Shown piece after piece: positions 34,066 to 43,555 of a stretch of 64,000 nucleotides of DNA; the stretch's first letter is position 1; each line of letters starts with the position of its first letter. Origin of the DNA: Nocardia abscessus NBRC 100374 (GTDB lineage: Bacteria; Actinomycetota; Actinomycetes; Mycobacteriales; Mycobacteriaceae); assembly GCF_000308455.1 (NCBI RefSeq), contig NZ_BAFP01000101.1, forward strand, positions 60,834 through 124,833, in the 5' to 3' direction. Below the pieces are notes generated by a model. That model was not told the origin of the DNA, made no database searches, and worked only from the letters and a program-made list of their open reading frames with translations. Position numbers and translations under genes: made by a program.

Positions 34066-34231
34066 TCGTGTCGGCGGCCCCGCCGAGCGGGCGAGTGGCT
34101 CGAGGTATGAACTATTCCGACCCTGGGGCTGATGGTCTCCCGCGCGCCCTCCGAGAAGAGTTGATGGTGTGTTCACACTGTGGGCCTTCAACAAAAGAGG
34201 GCTCGTGAAGCAATCAATCGATGGAGACATC

Positions 34232-34483
34232 ATGATCACGAACAAAATGCGCGTAACGGCGGCGGCGGTAGCGATCGCACCGGTCATCGCCCTGGGTTCA
34301 GGTTTTGCTTCGGCAGCACCGGACGTATCCCCCGGACCTGTGCACGTAGCGGATCAACCGGTACCGGTTCAGGTCGAGCCCGCGACATTGGGCCTGATTT
34401 GGCCGCTGGGCATTTTCTGCGCTCCTTTGTTGCTGCTTCCGCCGGTCGTCAACGCGGTCGCCGTGTTCGTCTGCGCCGCTTGA
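34232..34483 (+). CDS. Small secreted hydrophobic protein
   Basis: From ATG 34232 (weak GGAGA upstream) an 83-residue product carries a signal peptide (MITNKMRVTAAAVAIAPVI..., cleavage after ASA at about 29) and a C-terminal hydrophobic stretch (LLLLPPVVNAVAVFVC) with two Cys. Similar tiny secreted proteins are common in Nocardia. No function known. It is followed by a good terminator. Confidence 0.6.
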   Translation: MITNKMRVTAAAVAIAPVIALGSGFASAAPDVSPGPVHVADQPVPVQVEPATLGLIWPLGIFCAPLLLLPPVVNAVAVFVCAA

Positions 34484-34515
34484 CCGCATTCGTAGGCAGC
34501 GCCTCGAAGACGAGT

Positions 34516-34547
34516 GCGCCTCGGGAGGTGTCGTGAACCCGAGGCGC
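34516..34547 (+). terminator. Terminator after the small secreted-protein gene
   Basis: A perfect 10-bp stem GCGCCTCGGG (34516-34525) with CCCGAGGCGC (34538-34547) and a 12-base loop, located 33 bases after the stop. Confidence 0.7.
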
Positions 34548-34681
34548 CTCGTCGCTGTCTGCGCTCCGCCACCGGGCTCCGGGACAAAGACGGAATTCCG
34601 ATACCCGGCTCATCCGGCGCCCAGCCGGGGAAACTGCGGGAATCAATCGTGACGCGCGGATAAGTGCGGTTGAATTACCGG

Positions 34682-35347
34682 ATGACCAAGTTCAGGAAAC
34701 TCGTGGGCGCTGCCGCGGCACTCGCCGCGGCCACGGCGCTGTTCGGGGCACCCGGGACCGCGCACGCCGAGCCTTCCACCGTTCTGGGTGGAGGCTCCGG
34801 CATCGTCGTCGGCGGTCAGAACATCTGCACTCTCACCACGATCGGGCGCGACTCCAGCGGCCGGCTCGTCGGGTTCACCGCGGCGCACTGCGGTGGCGCG
34901 GGTGCCACCGTCGCCGCCGAAAACAATCGAGACGCCGGCGCTGTCGGCACTGTCGACTACGCCGACAGCACCATGGACTATTCCGTGATCGTGTTCGATC
35001 CGGGGATGGTCGCGCCGGTCAACCAGGTGGGCGGCACGACCATCACCGGCTTGGGTGGGCCCGCCCGCCCCCCGGACACCGTCTGCAAGGAGGGCCGGAC
35101 AACCGGCCGGACCTGTGGGGTGGCCTATGGTGACGTGTTCACAAGCGGCAATTTGACCTGGACCCAGACGTGTGTCGTCGAAGGCGATTCGGGGGCTCCA
35201 CTCGTCGTCGGAACCACGCTGGTCGGCATGGTCAACGGCTACTTGGCGGTGCCGTGTCTCGGACCGCAACTCGGCACGGACATCACCGCGGTCGTCGCCG
35301 ACGTGAACGCGCGCGGTAGCGCCGGAGCGGGTTTCCAGCCGATTTAG
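34682..35347 (+). CDS. Secreted chymotrypsin-like (S1) serine protease
   Basis: A 221-residue product from ATG 34682. The signal peptide is cleaved near AHA (about residue 29). The catalytic triad is H69 in TAAHCG, D99 in STMDYSVI and S170 in EGDSGAP, and Cys pairs support disulfides. Size and motifs are like the Rv1815-type actinobacterial trypsin-fold proteases. It is convergent with an FHA-HTH regulator gene 37 bases away. Confidence 0.88.
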   Translation: MTKFRKLVGAAAALAAATALFGAPGTAHAEPSTVLGGGSGIVVGGQNICTLTTIGRDSSGRLVGFTAAHCGGAGATVAAENNRDAGAVGTVDYADSTMDYSVIVFDPGMVAPVNQVGGTTITGLGGPARPPDTVCKEGRTTGRTCGVAYGDVFTSGNLTWTQTCVVEGDSGAPLVVGTTLVGMVNGYLAVPCLGPQLGTDITAVVADVNARGSAGAGFQPI

Positions 35348-35384
35348 CGGGACAGGGCGAACTCCGCCGGATTCGGCCGAAGCC

Positions 35385-36068
35385 TTACCTATCCGAGTCG
35401 GTGACAATGCCGAATTCGATAGCCCGTTCGACCAGGAACAGCCGTTTTTGGTTCGGAGGTAAGGCTTCGACCTGGAATATCCGGAACAGCGCACGCATGT
35501 GCGTCTTGACCGTCGAGATACTCAGGCACAGATCGCGCGCTATCCGACTGTTGGTCGCGGGATACGAATACGCGTTGTGCGCGTCGCATGGGCGGCACAG
35601 CGCCTCGAGAACCAGATACTGGGCCGGGGTCAGTGAATTGCGGGTGGGCAGCGGCGCATGGGCGAGCGTCATGTCCTCGTCGACGGATTCGGCGGCCCGG
35701 AAGACGAATACCGACCGGCCGACGCGAATCGTGTCACCGGAAGCCAGTTTCCGCCGTCCACCGACACGTTCGCCATTGACGAATGTCCCATTTTTGGACA
35801 GCCCGTCGTCGACGATGACCCAGCATCCGCCCACACGCTCGATAACGGCGTGTAGCCGAGAGACGGTCGGGTCGGAAGTTACGGGGATATCGGCCGTCGC
35901 GGAACGCCCGATAGTGAGACTTGCCGGGCCGCCGTCGAGCGAAATCTCGCGCGTCATGTCCTGTCCGGCGGGCCGGGAAGCGGCGCCTGCGGCCGACTGC
36001 CACCACGCGGACTGTCCCGCTGGTGAGTACAGTCCGCGATTCAGGGCCTGTCCGCCGGACGTAGGCAT
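35385..36068 (-). CDS. FHA domain-HTH regulator
   Basis: A 227-residue protein from ATG 36068. Residues about 40-125 form an FHA phosphothreonine-binding domain (TIGRSATADIPV, VSRLHAVI, SKNGTFVNG). Residues 140-227 form a LuxR-type helix-turn-helix (LTPAQYLVLEALC, NSRIARDLCLSISTVKTHMRALF). The fusion suggests a transcription factor controlled by a Ser/Thr kinase that is encoded elsewhere, since none is in the window. An in-frame extension to 36221 is not supported. Confidence 0.85.
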   Translation of the reverse strand: MPTSGGQALNRGLYSPAGQSAWWQSAAGAASRPAGQDMTREISLDGGPASLTIGRSATADIPVTSDPTVSRLHAVIERVGGCWVIVDDGLSKNGTFVNGERVGGRRKLASGDTIRVGRSVFVFRAAESVDEDMTLAHAPLPTRNSLTPAQYLVLEALCRPCDAHNAYSYPATNSRIARDLCLSISTVKTHMRALFRIFQVEALPPNQKRLFLVERAIEFGIVTDSDR

Positions 36069-36351
36069 CGTTCGTCTTTCCCACTCGAAGTACGTCGTGA
36101 ACTGCGGGCACCGATTCGCTTCTCTCAGGGTGCGCTTTCTGAGCACCGGCCACATGGGTATTCGCCTACTTCGCGATGTGACCGGGGCGCTTACCGAACC
36201 CCGAGTGCACGACACCGACACTAAACAGACCGCTCAGTCGGAATAGCGGCGCCCGGTGGCGATGGATCTTCAGCACGGCCGGATGAGCGTCCTCATCCGA
36301 GGTGGCTTGTTGTCCGGTGCGGCCGATCGGTCGCTGGGCCGAGTGAGACCG

Positions 36352-37275
36352 TCAGGCGCGCGGGTGGGCCTGGTCGTGCACCTTCTTGAGGCGGTCGATG
36401 GAGACGTGGGTGTAGAGCTGCGTGGTGGCCATGCTGGCGTGGCCGAGGAGTTCCTGGACCACACGCAGGTCCGCCCCACCCTCGAGGAGGTGGGTCGCGG
36501 CGGTGTGCCGCAAACCGTGCGGACCCATGTCGGGTGCGCCCGGGATGGCCGCGACGACCTCGTGCACCACGGTTCTGGCCTGGCGCTGGTCGAGCCGCCT
36601 GCCGCGGCGACCGAGCAGCAGCGCTCGGCCGGAGTCGACGGTGGCGAGGGCGGGACGTCCGTAGCTCAGCCAATTGCCGACCGCCTCGTCGGCGGGCGTG
36701 CCGAACGGCGCCGATCGCTCCTTGTTGCCTTTGCCCAGCACGCGCACCACGCGCCGCTCGCGGTCCACGTCCTCGATGTCGAGCCCGCACAGCTCACTGA
36801 CCCGGATGCCGGTGGCGTACAGCAATTCCACGATCGCCCGATCCCGCAGTGCCATCGGATCGCGCTGGGCGGCACCGGATTGCGCCGCGTCCATGGCACC
36901 CAGCGCCTGTTGCCGCCCGAGTACGGCGGGAAGGACGCGATGCGCTTTCGGCGAACCCAACCGCAGCCCCGGATCGGCGGGCAACCGGCCGGTACGGGTG
37001 AGCCAGGCGGTGAACGTGCGCGCCGAGGACGCCCGCCGGGCCACGGTCGTTCGTGCCGCACCCGCCGCCGCCTGCTGCGCCAGCCACGACCGCAGTAGCA
37101 GCAGGTCCAGCTCGCGGATGGCCGAATCCGCCGACCGTGTGTACAGATGCTCCAGCAGCGACCGAGCGTCCCCCAGATACGCCCGCACCGTGTGCTCCGA
37201 GCGGTTGCGCCCGAGCCGCAGATGCCTGCCGTACTCCACCAGCAGCGCTTCCAGATCTTCGGGCAGTTCCTCCAT
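36352..37275 (-). CDS. xerC: Tyrosine recombinase XerC
   Basis: A 307-residue site-specific recombinase for chromosome dimer resolution at dif. Catalytic residues are visible: R158 (ATGIRVSE), K182 (GKGNKER), H253-GL-R256, H279 (LLGH) and the nucleophile Y288 (TQLYTHV). The N-terminal SAM-like domain precedes them. Upstream on the same strand is dprA, as in M. tuberculosis Rv2894c-Rv2896c. Confidence 0.95.
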   Translation of the reverse strand: MEELPEDLEALLVEYGRHLRLGRNRSEHTVRAYLGDARSLLEHLYTRSADSAIRELDLLLLRSWLAQQAAAGAARTTVARRASSARTFTAWLTRTGRLPADPGLRLGSPKAHRVLPAVLGRQQALGAMDAAQSGAAQRDPMALRDRAIVELLYATGIRVSELCGLDIEDVDRERRVVRVLGKGNKERSAPFGTPADEAVGNWLSYGRPALATVDSGRALLLGRRGRRLDQRQARTVVHEVVAAIPGAPDMGPHGLRHTAATHLLEGGADLRVVQELLGHASMATTQLYTHVSIDRLKKVHDQAHPRA

Positions 37276-37329
37276 CCCTCCACCGTCGCGACCCGCGCCC
37301 CGGATGGCAAGCCCCCGCGCCGACCGCGC

Positions 37330-38952
37330 TCACGGGCGGCGGGCCGTTCGGTGCCAACCACTTTCGTCACTGGCCACCAACCCCGCCAATTCGAGAGCGG
37401 CCAATGTCGCACGTACCACCGGAAGAGACAATCCGCACTGCCGGGACACCTCGAGCGGTAAGCGCGAACCCACTCTCGGCAGCGCGGCGAAGACCAGCGC
37501 CTCGTCGCCGGTCAGCCGGTGCTCCGGATCACCACCTGCCGCCGCTTCGGGAATCGACAAACGCAGCGGCCCCGCCTCGTCGACGACCTCCTCGGCACGG
37601 GTCACCAAGAGGGCTTCGCCGTCGCGGATCATGCGGTGGCACCCCACCGACGCGGCCGAGGTCACCGGGCCGGGCACGGCCAGTGCGGGACGGCCGAGGC
37701 GGCGTGCCCATTTGACGGTGTTGCGTGCGCCGCTGCGCAACCCTGCCTCGATGACGAGCACACCGTCGGCCAGGGCGGCGATCAAGCGGTTCCGGGCGAG
37801 GAACTGATGCTTCTGCGCGGTGACACCGGGCGGGTATTCGCTGACCACCAGGCCGGATTCGGCGATGTCGGCCAGCAGGCGCTCGTGCTGCGCCGGGTAC
37901 GGCCGGTCGATCCCACAGGCCAGCACGGCGATCGTCGGTCCCTCCACCGCCAACGCCGCCTGATGCGCCATGCCATCGATCCCGAACGCGGCACCGGACA
38001 CAATGGTCCACCCCTGCGCGGCGAGATCGCCAGCGATCTCCCCCGTGACCCGGTTTCCGTACCCAGTGCTGCACCGCGCACCCACCACCGCCACAGCGCG
38101 TTCGCTGGACTCCAGCAGCGAGCGTGGGCCGCGCACCCACAGCACGAGCGGAACGGCGCCGTCGCGATCCCGGCCCGGCTCGAGCTGCGCGAAACCGAGC
38201 ATGCGCCAAGCGGGCCACTCCGGGTCGTCCGGCGTCACCACGCGCCCTCCGATCCGCTCGACGGTCTCCAAGTCCCGCGCCGCCACGTCGACCTCGCGAC
38301 GCTGCGCCGTGGGCCCGCGAAGCGGTTCGGGCAGCGCGCACTCCCGCACAGCGCGCGCCGCCTCGACCACCCCGACCGACCCGATGAGCGCCGACAGTGG
38401 CGCGCACGGCCCCTGCACCACCCGCGACAGATACACCCAGGCGAGCCGCCGAGCATCGGCTTCGCCGCACGACACTCCGGAACCGGACGCAAGCGCGTCG
38501 ACCACCGCGGGGACGTTCGCCACCACGGGCGCGCTCACCACCGCAGGCACGTCAGCCACCGCAACGTTCGCCACCACCGGCACGTCCGCCACCACCGGCG
38601 CACTCATCGCCGGAGGCATGCTCGCGTCCACAAGCCCATCCACCACCGCGGACACGTCCACGACAGGCAAAGTCGCGGCCACAGGCCCATCCATCACCGC
38701 GGACACGTCCACCACAGGCAAAGTCGGGGCCACAGGCACGTCGACCGCCGCAGGCATGGTCGCAGCCGCGGACACATCCACCACCGCAAACACGTCCGCC
38801 TCGGGCACGCTCGCCACCACCGGCACACCCGGCGCCGGAGGAATGCTCGCGGCCGCAGGCTCATCCATCACCGCCGACGCGTCCGCCCCGGGCACGCTCG
38901 CGGCCGCCGGCACGGTGGCCGCCTCCTCCTCGGCCGGCACCGTCGCGCTCAT
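37330..38952 (-). CDS. dprA: DNA processing protein DprA with repetitive N-terminal extension
   Basis: DprA binds ssDNA and loads RecA in transformation. The core (about residues 160-540) has the Rossmann-like DprA domain: VVGARCSTGYGN, IVSGAAFGIDGMAHQAAL, VLACGIDRPYP, SEYPPG, FLARNRLIAALADGVLVIEA and GSRNT-like SGARNT. A C-terminal winged helix completes it. From ATG 38952, which overlaps the comM stop (ATGA), an extra ~160 residues precede the core. They are Ala/Val/Pro-rich with 17-residue repeats (LPVVDVSAVMDGPVAAT...). An internal GTG at 38475 could start a core-only form. Confidence 0.92.
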   Translation of the reverse strand: MSATVPAEEEAATVPAAASVPGADASAVMDEPAAASIPPAPGVPVVASVPEADVFAVVDVSAAATMPAAVDVPVAPTLPVVDVSAVMDGPVAATLPVVDVSAVVDGLVDASMPPAMSAPVVADVPVVANVAVADVPAVVSAPVVANVPAVVDALASGSGVSCGEADARRLAWVYLSRVVQGPCAPLSALIGSVGVVEAARAVRECALPEPLRGPTAQRREVDVAARDLETVERIGGRVVTPDDPEWPAWRMLGFAQLEPGRDRDGAVPLVLWVRGPRSLLESSERAVAVVGARCSTGYGNRVTGEIAGDLAAQGWTIVSGAAFGIDGMAHQAALAVEGPTIAVLACGIDRPYPAQHERLLADIAESGLVVSEYPPGVTAQKHQFLARNRLIAALADGVLVIEAGLRSGARNTVKWARRLGRPALAVPGPVTSAASVGCHRMIRDGEALLVTRAEEVVDEAGPLRLSIPEAAAGGDPEHRLTGDEALVFAALPRVGSRLPLEVSRQCGLSLPVVRATLAALELAGLVASDESGWHRTARRP

Positions 38953-40457
38953 TGCGCACCCCTTTGACGGAAGTTCAACGCGGCCAAAACGTCCTGCGTC
39001 GATGGCAATTCGCCGCCGCGTAGGTCGCAGATGGTCCAGGCGACCCGGATGGCGCGGTCGGCGCCGCGCGCGGACATGCGGCCGAGACGCAACGCGGTCT
39101 CGACGGGAGCGAGCGATTCGCGTGGTAGCCGGAACCGCTGGCGCAAGATGTGACCGGGGACTTCGGCGTTGGTGAGCCACCCGTACTCGCGCCAGCGCTC
39201 GGCGGCGGCGCGTCGCGCGACGGCGACCCGCTCCCGGACCACCTCACTGCTCTCGGCGGCATCGGTGCTGAACGCCGCGCCGGACTGCCCGTGCATCCGC
39301 ACCCAGATGTCGATCCGGTCGATCAGTGGCCCGGACAGCTTGCCGAGGTAGCGGCGGCGAGCCAGCGGTGCGCAGATGCAGTCGACATCGCGGGCCGGGG
39401 CGCACGGGCACGGATTGGCGGCCAGCACGAGCTGGAAGCGGGCCGGGTAGCGCGCCACACCGTCACGCCGGGCGATGCGTACTTCCCCTTCTTCCAGGGG
39501 TGTTCGCATCGCCTCCAGCACCTTCGTGCCGAGTTCGGCGCATTCGTCGAGGAACAGCACCCCGCGGTGCGCCCGGCTGACCGCGCCGGGCCGGGCGGTC
39601 CCCGAGCCACCGCCGATCATCGCGGTCACCGAGGTCGAATGATGGGGGGCGACGAAGGGCGGCGCCGTGATCAGGGGGTGGTCACCGGCGAGCGTGCCCG
39701 CCATCGAGTGGATCGCGGTCACCTCCAGCGCCTCGGTCTCGGTGAGTGGGGGCAGCAGTCCCGGAAGTCGTTGGGCCAGCATTGTTTTCCCGATGCCGGG
39801 CGGGCCGGTGAGCAGCAGATGGTGGCCGCCCGCCGCGGCCACCTCCAATGCCCAGCGCGCTTCGTCCTGCCCGACCACCTCGCTGAGATCGCCGCCCTGC
39901 CGCACGGAATCCGGCAGATCGCCGTCCGGCTCGTCGAGCGCGCCTTCCCCGCGCAGCCAGGCCACGACACCGCGCAAGCTGCGGGCCCCGAAGACCTCGA
40001 TACCCTCGACCAGTCCGGCTTCGGCCATGGTCACCGCCGGTACCACCACGGTCGACCAACCGGCCTTGCGCGCCGCGAGCACGGCGGGCAGGACGCCCCG
40101 CACCCGCCGCACCCGCCCGTCCAGCGCGAGCTCCCCGAGCAGCACCGTCTTCGCGAGCCGCTCGGAGGGGACCGAGCCGGACGCGTCCAGTACCGCGACG
40201 GCCAGCGCCAAGTCGTAGACGCTGCCCAGCTTCGGCAAGGTCGCGGGTGACAGTGCGAGGACCACCCGGCCGTCGGGCCACTTCTCCCCCGAGTTCGCCA
40301 CCGCCGAACGGATCCGGTCGCGCGACTCCTGCAACGCGGTGTCGGGTAGCCCGACCAGGTGGACGGAGGGCAGCCCCTGCCCGATATCGGCCTCGATCTC
40401 GACGAGCAGACCGTCGACGCCGGTCACCGCGACGGAATGGGCCCGTCCCAGGGCCAT
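38949..40457 (-). CDS. comM: YifB/ComM-family Mg-chelatase-like AAA+ ATPase
   Basis: A 502-residue protein that in transformable bacteria acts as a helicase promoting branch migration of incoming DNA. It has an N-terminal Lon-like domain, Walker A G218-PPGIGK-T225, LFLDECAEL Walker B, and the zinc-binding-like ANPCPCAP...DCIC insert. The stop overlaps the dprA start, so the two are co-translated. Confidence 0.93.
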   Translation of the reverse strand: MALGRAHSVAVTGVDGLLVEIEADIGQGLPSVHLVGLPDTALQESRDRIRSAVANSGEKWPDGRVVLALSPATLPKLGSVYDLALAVAVLDASGSVPSERLAKTVLLGELALDGRVRRVRGVLPAVLAARKAGWSTVVVPAVTMAEAGLVEGIEVFGARSLRGVVAWLRGEGALDEPDGDLPDSVRQGGDLSEVVGQDEARWALEVAAAGGHHLLLTGPPGIGKTMLAQRLPGLLPPLTETEALEVTAIHSMAGTLAGDHPLITAPPFVAPHHSTSVTAMIGGGSGTARPGAVSRAHRGVLFLDECAELGTKVLEAMRTPLEEGEVRIARRDGVARYPARFQLVLAANPCPCAPARDVDCICAPLARRRYLGKLSGPLIDRIDIWVRMHGQSGAAFSTDAAESSEVVRERVAVARRAAAERWREYGWLTNAEVPGHILRQRFRLPRESLAPVETALRLGRMSARGADRAIRVAWTICDLRGGELPSTQDVLAALNFRQRGAQ

Positions 40458-40814
40458 TCAGAACACCGCCTCGAGATGATCGATGACGGGTGCGCGACCA
40501 CGCACCGCCAGCACCGACACCACATCGAACCGGATGCGCCGCCACGGCCCTTCCTGTTCGGCCAGCCACAACAGGGCCAGCCGGCGGATCCGCTGCCGCT
40601 TGGCGAAGGTGACCGACTCGGCCGGCGTGCCGTAACCGAGGCCGGAACGCGTCTTGACCTCCACGAACGCGGTCACGTCCCCGTCGCGTGCGATCAGGTC
40701 GAGCTCGCCGTATCGGCAACGCCAGTTCCTGGCGACGATCTCCATCCCCGCGGCGCGCAGAAAATCCGCCGCCAATTCCTCCCCGTGCGCGCCGAGCGCC
40801 TGTCTGTCAGTCAC
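40458..40814 (-). CDS. UPF0102 (YraN) family nuclease-like protein
   Basis: A 118-residue protein with the restriction-endonuclease-like motif GELDLIARDG...FVEVKTR (catalytic Asp/Glu-x-Lys). It is adjacent to comM by a single base and belongs to the dprA-comM-yraN cluster. The role is thought to lie in DNA processing but is not proven. Confidence 0.9.
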   Translation of the reverse strand: MTDRQALGAHGEELAADFLRAAGMEIVARNWRCRYGELDLIARDGDVTAFVEVKTRSGLGYGTPAESVTFAKRQRIRRLALLWLAEQEGPWRRIRFDVVSVLAVRGRAPVIDHLEAVF

Positions 40815-40912
40815 CCGGCCAGCGTGCGCCGGGCGCGAATCAGGTCAGCGCCACCGACCTGGGAGAACAGAAAACCTGTGGATAGCCGAGCCGCTGTGCA
40901 GAACCCCGCGGC

Positions 40913-41218
40913 TCACTCCGGCAGCCGCAGGTCGGGCTTCTCCAGCTCCTCGATGTTGACGTCCTTGAAGGTGATCACCCGGACGTGCTTGACGAAGCGG
41001 GCCGGGCGATACATGTCCCACACCCACGCGTCGCTCATCCGCACCTCGAAGTACACCTCGCCATCCGCGTTCTGCGGCCGCAGCTCCACCGAATTGGCCA
41101 GGTAGAAGCGGCGCTCGGTCTCCACCACGTACGAAAACTGGCCGACGATGTCCTTGTACTCGCGATACAGCGAGAGCTCCATCTCGGTTTCGTACTTCTC
41201 GAGGTCCTCGGCACTCAT
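40913..41218 (-). CDS. DUF2469 family protein (Rv2901c-like)
   Basis: A 101-residue protein from ATG 41218 with the family start MSAEDLEKYETEMELSLYREYKD, GQFSYVVETERRFYLAN and FEVRMSDAWVWDMYRP. It is highly conserved in actinobacteria, of unknown function and always near rnhB/lepB. The frame to 41443 runs into rnhB and is not supported. Confidence 0.9.
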   Translation of the reverse strand: MSAEDLEKYETEMELSLYREYKDIVGQFSYVVETERRFYLANSVELRPQNADGEVYFEVRMSDAWVWDMYRPARFVKHVRVITFKDVNIEELEKPDLRLPE

Positions 41219-41264
41219 CGGGTGGGACGTCCTCCTTCTCGCCGCATCGCGTCGTGTGATGACA

Positions 41265-42050
41265 TCATCGCGCATGCGCTGCGTCGCTAGCCACTCGGCC
41301 AGCCGTACGCTCGTTCGGAAACTGCTCGGACAGCGCCTCGTCGAGGCCCTCGGCCAGCACCGCGTCCGCTGCGTCGGCGGCCGCCGCGACCGGCCGCAGC
41401 CCGGCGGCCTCGCGAACATTGCGCCAGGAACGGCGGTGCTCACTGCTCGGTCCGAGGCGGTGCAGCGCGGCGGTGTGCTCGGGCGTGTTGTAGCCCTTGT
41501 GGGCGGCGAAGCCGTAGCCGGGGAACCGCCGGTCCAGCTCGACCATGATGCGGTCCCTGGTGACCTTGGCCAGGATGCTCGCCGCCGCGATGCAGGCCGC
41601 CGCCCCGTCGCCGCCGATCACGGGCAACGACGGCACGGGAATGCCGGGGACCCGGAACCCGTCGGTCAGCACGTAGCCGGGCTCCTGGCCGAGCCCGGCG
41701 ACGGCGCGGCGCATTCCCTCGATATTGGCGACGTGGATGCCGATCGAGTCGATCTCCCAGGCCGGGATGACGACGACCTGATAGGCCAGCGCCAGCCGGA
41801 TGATCACCGGGTACAGCTCTTCGCGGGTGGCCTCGGTGAGTTTCTTGGAGTCGTCGAGACCGGCCAGCTTGTCGTAGGCCTTCGGGGCGAGCAGGCACGC
41901 CGCCACGACCAGCGGTCCCGCGCACGGCCCCCGGCCCGCCTCGTCGACTCCGGCGACCGGCCCGAGGCCACTGCGGATCAACGCCGCCTCGAGCGTGCGC
42001 AGACCTCCCGCCCTGCGCATCACCACGCGCGGCGGCCATCCGTTACCCAC
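41265..42050 (-). CDS. rnhB: Ribonuclease HII
   Basis: Degrades RNA in RNA-DNA hybrids and removes misincorporated ribonucleotides. The product contains GVDEAGRGPCAGPLV, DDSKKL and the distal acidic motif HVANIEGMRRAV...DGFR. GTG 42050 (VGNGWPPR) aligns with the N-terminus of the M. tuberculosis protein, and GTG 42071 would add seven residues. It sits between lepB and the DUF2469 gene. Confidence 0.95.
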   Translation of the reverse strand: MGNGWPPRVVMRRAGGLRTLEAALIRSGLGPVAGVDEAGRGPCAGPLVVAACLLAPKAYDKLAGLDDSKKLTEATREELYPVIIRLALAYQVVVIPAWEIDSIGIHVANIEGMRRAVAGLGQEPGYVLTDGFRVPGIPVPSLPVIGGDGAAACIAAASILAKVTRDRIMVELDRRFPGYGFAAHKGYNTPEHTAALHRLGPSSEHRRSWRNVREAAGLRPVAAAADAADAVLAEGLDEALSEQFPNERTAGRVASDAAHAR

Positions 42051-42098
42051 CGGCACTCGACCTTGCCCCACCGTCCAATTATCCTGCGCCCCGAGCGA

Positions 42099-42881
42099 TC
42101 AGTTCGTCTGGGGATTCTCCGAGTGCACCGGTCCGATCCGGCCGGGCGGCCAGATCTTGAACACCGCCTTGCCCCGGACGTTCTCCACTGGGATGGTGCC
42201 CTGCAGTTCGTCGGTGATGTGCGCGCGGGAGTCGGCGGACTGGTTGCGGTTGTCGCCCATCACCCACAGGTGCCCCTCGGGCACCTTCACGGGCTTGAAC
42301 TCACGTCCGCCGGTCGCGTTGTAGGGCTGACCCGGCACGTACGGGGCGAGGTAGCGGGCGTACGGCTCGTCCAGCGGCTTGCCGTCCACGATCACCCGGC
42401 CCTGCGGGTCGCAGCACTCCACGGTCTGACCGCCGACCGCGATCACGCGCTTCACCAGGTCGTTCTCGTCCGGCGGCACCAGGCCGAAGAAGGAGAAGAA
42501 GTTCTGCACGCCACGGACGGCGGCGTTGTCCGAGCGGATCGACTTGTAGTGGGTGTTCCACGAGGGCGGGCCGACGAACACGACCACGTCGCCCGGCTGT
42601 GGATCGCTCCAGTAGTAGCTCAACTTCTGCACGTAGATGCGGTCGCCGGTGCATCCGGGGCATCCGTGCAGAGTGGTTTCCATCGACTCCGACGGAATCA
42701 CGTACGGCCGACCGACGAAGGTGACCATCAGTGCGGCGATCACCGCGGCGATCACGATGAGGATCGGCAATTCCTGCCAGAACGGCCGCTGCTTCTTCTT
42801 CGCCCGCCGCTTTGCGCGACCAGCCCGCGTATTCTCGTCGCCCGATTCGGACACCGACACCGACCCACTTTCGTCTGCCAC
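42099..42881 (-). CDS. lepB: Signal peptidase I
   Basis: Removes Sec and Tat signal peptides at the membrane. The 260-residue product from GTG 42881 has a basic cytosolic N-terminus (RAKRRAKKK), one membrane helix (about 38-56), the catalytic Ser66 in PSESMETTL and Lys144 in DLVKRVIAVGG, and MGDNRNQSADSR. GTG 42881 avoids the overlap with the rplS terminator hairpin that an extended frame would need. Confidence 0.95.
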   Translation of the reverse strand: MADESGSVSVSESGDENTRAGRAKRRAKKKQRPFWQELPILIVIAAVIAALMVTFVGRPYVIPSESMETTLHGCPGCTGDRIYVQKLSYYWSDPQPGDVVVFVGPPSWNTHYKSIRSDNAAVRGVQNFFSFFGLVPPDENDLVKRVIAVGGQTVECCDPQGRVIVDGKPLDEPYARYLAPYVPGQPYNATGGREFKPVKVPEGHLWVMGDNRNQSADSRAHITDELQGTIPVENVRGKAVFKIWPPGRIGPVHSENPQTN

Positions 42882-42893
42882 GCCGAACAGATT

Positions 42894-42928
42894 AGCCCGG
42901 CAGCGAAACCGAGGTCCGATGCCGGGCT
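42894..42928 (-). terminator. Terminator after rplS
   Basis: A 9-bp stem AGCCCGGCA (42894-42902) with TGCCGGGCT (42920-42928), followed on the minus strand by AATCTGTT. It separates rplS from lepB. Confidence 0.6.
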
Positions 42929-42957
42929 GGGGAAAATCTGTGTGCCGAAAAGCTAAC

Positions 42958-43299
42958 TCAGCGCTTTTCCTTGATCTTGGCGGCCTTGCCGCGCAGATCG
43001 CGCAGGTAGTACAGCTTGGCGCGGCGAACGTCACCGCGGGTCACGACATCGATGTGGTCGATGTTCGGGCTGTGCACCGGGAAGGTGCGCTCCACGCCGA
43101 CACCGAACGACACCTTGCGGACGGTGAAGGTCTCGCGGATGCCACCGCCCTGGCGGCGGATCACGACGCCCTTGAAGACCTGGATGCGCTCCTTCGAGCC
43201 TTCGATGACCTTCACGTGCACGTTCAGCGTGTCGCCCGGCCGGAAGTCGGGGACGTCGCTGCGCAGCGACTTCTCGTCGACGAAGTCAAGGGTGTTCAT
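42958..43299 (-). CDS. rplS: 50S ribosomal protein L19
   Basis: The 113-residue L19 protein (LDFVDEKSLRSDVPDFRPGDTLNVHVKV, IQVFKGVVIRR, RETFTVRKVSFGVGVERTFP, RRAKLYYLRDLRGKAA). ATG 43299 gives the standard length. A second ATG two codons upstream (43305) is also possible. Confidence 0.97.
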   Translation of the reverse strand: MNTLDFVDEKSLRSDVPDFRPGDTLNVHVKVIEGSKERIQVFKGVVIRRQGGGIRETFTVRKVSFGVGVERTFPVHSPNIDHIDVVTRGDVRRAKLYYLRDLRGKAAKIKEKR

Positions 43300-43555
43300 T
43301 TCCATCCTTATGGTTTCGCGCGAACAGAGGACCCTGGCGGCACTGGACGTGCTCGGCCGGTTCATGCTCCGATCAATGGGGTGCGCCGGGTCGAGAATCA
43401 CCCAGGGCAACCTGTGCATTGTGCCAGATCGGCGCGCCACGGAAGAAATCGGCCCGGGTACGGGGCGGTGCACGACCGCCGCGAGCCGCTGGTTCTCCGG
43501 CGCTTCGAAGCCGACCAGGTGCAAGCGCGGTCGCCGCGTACCACGCAGAGCAAGG

